From the NCBI GenBank assembly GCA_022496805.1, contig CM040091.1, forward strand, positions 9,848,336 to 9,912,335: a DNA stretch of 64,000 nt, in the 5' to 3' direction. How positions within the stretch are numbered: position 1 is the first letter of the stretch; each line of letters starts with the position of its first letter. The position numbers and the translations under genes are program-made. Shown in pieces: positions 58,455 to 64,000 of the stretch. The DNA is from Pohlia nutans. Lineage: Eukaryota; Streptophyta; Bryopsida; Bryales; Mniaceae. The notes under the pieces are model-generated. The model was not told where the DNA came from, searched no databases, and worked only from the letters and a program-made list of their open reading frames with translations.

Positions 58455-61400
58455 TCAACACTTGCTATTAGGTCCATGTAACCTAGTTACTATAATATCT
58501 CCAACAAACTCTTTATTCACACCAACATTTTCATTAAAGTTGTTCTTCATTTCTTTTTTTTTCTTCAAACTACGTGTTGCAGTTGCTAGAGGATGACAAC
58601 CTACAAGACATACCAAACTTTTGGCCTTTTTTTGTGACTCTTGTACTATTCTTGCTCGGGGTGGTGACTCCGCCCTTGCCAAAGGATGACAACCTTCAAT
58701 ACATCCCACACCGTCCCAAAGCTCAGGAAGTTTTTCAACTGGGGAACTTGATCCCTTATCCAAACCTCGGGCCATGTAAAGATCATATCCATCTCCAAAG
58801 TAATCACAAGCATTACAAATTGATGGTGGAGGGGGTGGTGTTGGATTTTTCCTTTTTTCTTCTTCTTCTAATCTTTTTCGTTCAGCTGCTTCCGCGCGTA
58901 AAATCTCTACAATGTCAACAGGTTCATCCATCCAAAATGCCAAAATAGGATCTTCAAAAAGTTCCTTCACCTTCCGGATACCCTTAGAAGTTTCTTTTCC
59001 AATTCTGAATTTAGCACAATGAATGAATGTGAGTTATTTTTTGCTATATTATAATCAAAGATATCATATTGTTAGAACTATGATTATATCTAAATGATTG
59101 AGAATACTTTATAAATACTTAATACATATATTGCACAATAACAATAATAATATTTTATAGATGAATGATTTGATTAGGATTTGTGAAACGTACCGTAATC
59201 CGTAATCAATAGGCTTTGACTTGGGAGGTGGAGTCTTCACCTTCACTCTCCTATGCCAAGTTCGCAATCTCTCTATGCTTTCATGGTTTTTTCTATAGTG
59301 ATTTCTAGTGTGTTTGAAATCAAGCTCACGACTGCACATAACATACTCTACATTTTGAAGATCAATTGAAAAACTTTTCTACTGATTTTCAATCATAATC
59401 ATTCTTTAAAAGACATCATTCTTTGACATAGATTTTGATTTTTAAAATGGAAAAGGTTAATTATTCTCATACAACTATTGTAGACAAATGCACTGCAACC
59501 ATGGTGAAAGGTTGGGTAGTTGATGCTACTCTAGAATGCTATTGTATAGTAAAAATAGATTTAATAGATCATATTCTAAAATCAATTTCAATTTTAGACT
59601 TTGGTGAACAAACATACCGTTCTGCTGCTTTAAACTCCGCAATTTCAGGCTCCTCAGGACCATAATTGGTGTACCATGGGATTAATTGTCGTTTCCATGT
59701 TTCTGTCCATCGCCACCTTGTGTTTTGTCTACCAATCTACTTTGTACATGACATTCCAAATAACTAGCTCTTCATTTTAGAGTTTAGAAGAAATAGTGTT
59801 ATTCTTAAATCACTGTGAATATTTTTTTATAAATAATTTGTTCAAGATAGTTTTACTAATTCTGCTAAGTACATAAACAAAAATAGCTATTACTAACTTT
59901 GAAGCCTCTTGCTAAAAGTAGACTCTAAAATAAAAATAAGCAAAAAAATGATTCTAATATGTTCAAAAGTTTCATGATGAAGTTTTATGAAAAGATAATC
60001 TATTTGTGTCAAGCTTCAAATGCTACATTACAATGCACTAAAATTTAAACCCCTTCTCTTCTATTTAAAGATCATTTGGCTAAAAACATTATAACTTTTG
60101 CAAAGTTTCCCTCTCATGATTTTTGAATTTTTGAATTTGTGAATTTAATGAAATGTCAACATAGTTTCATATTGTTGTTCATAAAGTACACCCATCTTAT
60201 TATTCATTTGATAGGACATAAACCAAATAAATAAATCAACACAACTCAAAATAATATGCAACAACATGCTACCTCTACTTGTTGACAAGTGAGACAATAT
60301 TAAAGAGCCATTGAAGTAATTGGTATCAAAGACTTTCCTCTTAAAAATTCTAGACCTGAAGATTTAAGATATATGTCAATTAAAGGTAAGAAGTTTTACT
60401 ATAGGAATGTTATGTTAAATGTGATATTGGTGCAAAAACAAGTGACATTGACAATGACCGTCGACGTTTTCAAAAACGTCAAAATATGTTTTTATCAACG
60501 TTGGTTGTCACCGTTGATGTCACATGTTTTTTCCCCAACATCACATTTAATCCCTAACTGCCCATGCATCCAATTTTTGAACGATGTACAGATTTCATCC
60601 ATTTTTTCTCATCCATCATTCATTTTTTGTAATGTGGATTTTTTAATACATATTTTATGGGAAGTTAGCTTCATGCATGTGTGATCCAATTAGAAAAGAG
60701 ATGATTTGTGAATTTTTATGCTTTGTTTCATGTTGTAGTGATTCACCAAAAATTTCTAAAATCTTAGTTCAAAAGTATTCAAAAGTTCTCTTAAAAAAGC
60801 CAACTCATAGAATCAAGCAACCAACAAATCTTCAAAAATCACTACACTTAGAGTATTACATTTCAATCCATCATTAAAAATTACAAATTGTCAATATCTT
60901 TTTGTAATCAAATTACAAAATATTTTTGAATTCTAAATATCAAAATTTATAAAAAATATTGGTGATAGCAATCATAGATCTAAATGCTTGAAGAGAATCT
61001 AAAACTCATTATGTATAACTTTTATTTCTTCATCAGGGTTCAAATATCTCTCTTAGTTACATTTCATAATGTATATTTGCAAAATTGCTCAATTTGGAGA
61101 GGGTTGTGGGCATTTCGAGGTTAACGTGACATTCATATAGTCTTGTCAAAGGATCAAAGCATCTTGTATACTTTGATTATTATTTGAATTAGCAAATTAA
61201 AGTTCCTTTCAAGAATGTTATCCTTTGGTTTGAAAGTGCTAAACCTAGTGCCTTATAAATCAAATCCTAAGACCCAATTGTAGATGTGGAGCCAATTGAA
61301 AAGCAATTGGATCAATGACCATCCAAATGGTAAAGATGTGTGAGATTCAACAATGAGTTTAGTGCATTTGATGCGTTCGGGCCCAAGTTATGTGCTTTGG

Positions 61401-63361
61401 GTTAAGTTAAAACTTGACCCAGTTTCCTTGAGTGGCTCAAAGTTTTGGCACCAAATTTGTGTCATGTAGACTACTATCACATAGAATGACGAGAAGCTCC
61501 AATTGGGCTCTAGTGTATTGCCTTTCGGCCTGATTTGCTAAATTCAAGTGATCCTACTGGTTGAACTTTGTGAAGTTTAAGTTGGATCATCAATTGGGCA
61601 CTAATGTAAAGTCGGCCTAATTTCGCAAATGTGAAAAAGGAGAGAATAGCATGGATACCTTCTTGATAGGCAAATAGAAATTCCGGTCGGCACGAATCTT
61701 GGGAAGTTTGGGGAGGAAATAGCATTGCAACCGTCGAAGCTCCGGCAATAAGCAAAGATTGGTGATGGTGCAAGTGTTATTGAGCAAGAAATGGCCATCT
61801 TCTCTGTTGTAGAATGGGCGAGGCGCGTGCTTCTTAAGTCCAGCAGGATCCCACCGTCTCGGTGGCTTTAGGTCAAATAGATTCGGGTCCTTCACGCTGA
61901 ACCATACAAACTCATGTGCTCCTTTAGCCTGCAAAACCAAACCCCCAACATCAAACCCTAATCCATTCCCTTCGTCTGAAAGTCATAGCAGTGCAATGGA
62001 GGACCCTTCTGAAAACTAGATTGGAAGAGAATCTTCACTTAGATCCACTTTTTAAAATAATGAGGGAATGCCATTTATATTCCATGAACTTTGGGACTAT
62101 CGTGTCATTGCCACATAATCTTAGTTTCTAATTGTAACTAGATTGTGATCCCACTGCAAAAAGGTGTTGACTCCCATTGTTCTATATGCTATAGTAACAA
62201 TTCTATTTTTTTGGCATTTTTTTGTTCTGAAATAATTGTCCAATGTCGTTTATATTTCAAACGCGAGCCCTGGCAACTTCAAGTCAGGGAGAACATTCTA
62301 CAACTCATAAGATTTTCAATTGGGTTTTATCATGAATTTTTGGAATTCTAAATTGTAATTCACAATATTTTCAAAATTCAAATAAATTCAAATCTTATGA
62401 GTTGCACTTCAGAAATTGTGGCTTTTCAAAATCCAAATGGGTTTTAACACCAAAAGAATTCCACAGAGAGCCACTTCTTCAAGAGGTAACACTATTAACA
62501 TCCTGTCCACTTTTTGAGTATTGAGATGAGTCTATTTTCTTTGCAAAAATAGAGTTAACTCCTAAGCATCTAAAATTGCTAGTATGGCCACACTAAACTT
62601 TGCAACAATGGCATTTTCTCATTTTACGTGGGTTTTTTGGTTGCAATACATCATTTTAAAGCTCTTGTTCTACACTACAAGACCAAGAGTGTCGGTCATG
62701 TCAAACTAAAATCATTTTCACACAAACAGATAATTTGTAGCAAGAGATCCAATTTTCTTACATTACAAAAAATACATAGTCGACGCCTAGGGGTTAAACA
62801 ATTTTTTTTTTCTAAACCGAACAATTGTTTCCGGAACAGAGGGACTACAATAGGATTTAAAAATAATTCAATTTTTTCTCCAAGCTAGAAACCATGATTT
62901 TTGAGAAGCTCCTTTGGGCTCAAAAATACATCAAATCACAAACTATAAAGTACATTAGAAAGGTAATAGAGTCTAGTCTCACAAAATAATTAGATGGCGA
63001 GCTCACTCACAGATGGCTTTCCAAATTGAAGGTCGCCGCAAACGCGTTCATGACGTTTGAATGTCGTCCGCCCCGTTTTGGCACGGCCAGCCTTGGCCTT
63101 CACAGGAGACTGATGCCTTCGCGTAAGCTCTGCCACCGAGCCATCGGGCCATAGTGGAGTTTTCGAGCAATCGCGGAATCCCGGGTACGCACCGTACCGA
63201 AATTGATAGTTTTTGAAGATTGGAAACGACAACGGCTCCGGGAGAGCGTCTTTGCTTCCATCCCACTTGCGAGGCTTCGGTGTTCGCGGGTCACGTTCGT
63301 AAGGATCCATAAAGGCAGTTGATGGTGCAAAAGAGTTTTTGTTGGACTTCATTGATGGCAT
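58455..63361 (-). CDS. Multi-exon protein of unknown function
   Basis: I do not recognise this protein. Exons that fit GT/AG borders and carry non-random protein are: 63361-63011 (117 codons; MPSMKSNKNS..., Pro/Arg-rich, GSKDALPEPLSFPIFKNYQF); 61928-61659 (90 codons; LFDLKPPRRWDPAGLKKHAP); about 59728-59618 (TRWRWTETWKRQL, PWYTNYGPEEPEIAEF); 59331-59194 (RELDFKHTRNHYRKNH, WHRRVKVKTPPPKSKPIDYG); and 59004 to about 58455 (KELFEDPILAFWMDEPVDIV, then a Lys/Glu coiled segment, PTPPPPPSICNACDYFGDGY). The last three join in phase. The step from 61659 to 59728 does not, so a small exon is probably missing there. The C-terminus is uncertain, because the final exon may end before the stop at 58455. It is basic and rich in Pro and Trp with no membrane segment, which suggests an organelle or RNA-associated protein, but that is a guess. 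Two TTAA MITEs sit in its introns. Confidence 0.6.
60547..61124 (-). mobile_element. TTAA-type MITE, family C (578 bp), intronic
   Basis: TTAATCCCTAACTGCCCATG at the left and GGGCATTTCGAGGTTAA at the right; an inverted copy of 30101-30677 (shared AAGTTAGCTT, TCACTACACTTAG). It lies in an intron of the gene at 58455-63361. Confidence 0.85.
62555..62797 (+). mobile_element. TTAA-type MITE, family B (243 bp), intronic
   Basis: TTAACTCCTAAGCATCTAAA at the left and GACGCCTAGGGGTTAA at the right; its reverse complement matches 23863-24112. It lies in the first intron of the gene at 58455-63361. Confidence 0.85.
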
Positions 63362-63364
63362 CCA

Positions 63365-63860
63365 AAGTGTAACCCTAATTCAAGTTCCTCATCTCTTGGC
63401 TCTGGCGATCCAAGCTTTCCTTCTCCGACGTTGCAATAGATTTTAGTCATATTAGTATTGATTCACAAAACTCGATTGACATGAACTTGGAAACCCTTCT
63501 GTAACCCTAATTCATGTTTTGCTTTTATTCACCAACATTGCAATAGATCTTACCACATTGTTTGTTCCTGCAACAAGAATCTTGCTTCAAAACTTGATTG
63601 ATTCGGCAGGCCCATGAACTTGGAAACCCTTCTGTAACCCTAACTCATGTTTTGCTTTTATTCACCAATATTGCATTAGATCTTACGACATTGTTTGTTC
63701 CAGCAACAATAATCTTGTTTCAAAACTTGATTGATTCGACAGGCTCATAAACTTGGAAACCCTTTTATAACCCTAATTCATATTTTCTTTTCCTCACCAA
63801 CATCGCTAAATATATTGTTTGTTCCTGCAACAAGAATCGCTTTTCAATAATGGGAGTCTT
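63365..63860. repeat. Tandem repeat upstream of the unknown gene (133-bp unit)
   Basis: Units start at 63483, 63616 and 63749 (GAACTTGGAAACCC, then TAACCCTAA.TCAT, then ATTGTTTGTTCC and CAACAA.AATC), spaced exactly 133 bp. A partial unit precedes them from about 63365. It lies in the presumed promoter/5' region of the minus-strand gene. Confidence 0.8.
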
Positions 63861-64000
63861 GAGATGGATGCAAGGAATCTCCATGTTGTCCTCCAAATAG
63901 GATTGAATGTGTAAGGCAATGTTCATGATTGTTCATAAAAATTCAACGATGACGGTTCAAAAACCCTGCGTTTCATCAGTCAATTTGGAATCTAATTTGA

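Noticed and set aside
1..64000. CRISPR array, bacterial operon or biosynthetic gene cluster
   Set aside because: Spliced plant genes, no array of short spaced repeats, and neighbouring genes of unrelated function.

Overview
This is a nuclear genome window from a land plant, most probably a bryophyte. Genes are split by many short introns, intergenic DNA is AT-rich, and mobile elements are dense. The chalcone-synthase-type gene looks like moss and liverwort enzymes as I remember them, for example in the QTGCFGG catalytic block and the RAAPN tail. No gene-level signal separates moss from liverwort, so the clade is an inference. || Genes: (1) 3246-7470, minus: a 12-exon plastid enoyl-ACP reductase (MOD1/ENR, 400 aa), whose exons join with consistent phases. 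(2) 10914-11645, minus: a single-exon B3-domain protein. (3) 22967-27338, plus: a five-exon P-class PPR protein (683 aa) with a Cys cluster before the repeats. (4) 43498-45651, minus: a three-exon chalcone synthase / type III polyketide synthase (408 aa) with Leu in place of the gatekeeper Phe265. (5) about 58455-63361, minus: a conserved-looking multi-exon gene that I do not recognise. || Mobile DNA dominates the rest. The main theme is a set of elements bounded by TTAA that begin TTAACCCC(T) and end (A)GGGGTTAA, as the piggyBac superfamily does. A 5.84 kb element at 15798-21637 carries a decayed piggyBac transposase. At least eight types of non-autonomous elements (about 0.2-1.2 kb) share its terminal signature, and one 0.57 kb family also shares its subterminal sequence. 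Several of these elements abut and share one TTAA. Others sit inside introns of genes 1, 3 and 5. Together they cover roughly 14 kb, between a fifth and a quarter of the window. || Other elements: Stowaway-like MITEs with TA duplications (22.1, 25.6, 28.0 and 31.9 kb); CACTA-like MITEs with 3-bp duplications (28.1, 42.4, 46.2 and 49.7 kb); Harbinger/Tourist-like elements with TTA duplications, including a tandem pair (39.2-40.7 kb); long foldback palindromes; a decayed LINE end at 1-1296; and a LINE end with a restriction-like endonuclease at 52.3-53.6 kb. Minisatellites lie in CHS intron 2, in the piggyBac element and upstream of the unknown gene. || The five genes are unrelated in pathway and do not form a cluster. 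MOD1 and CHS both consume malonyl-derived units, in plastid fatty acid synthesis and cytosolic polyketide synthesis respectively.
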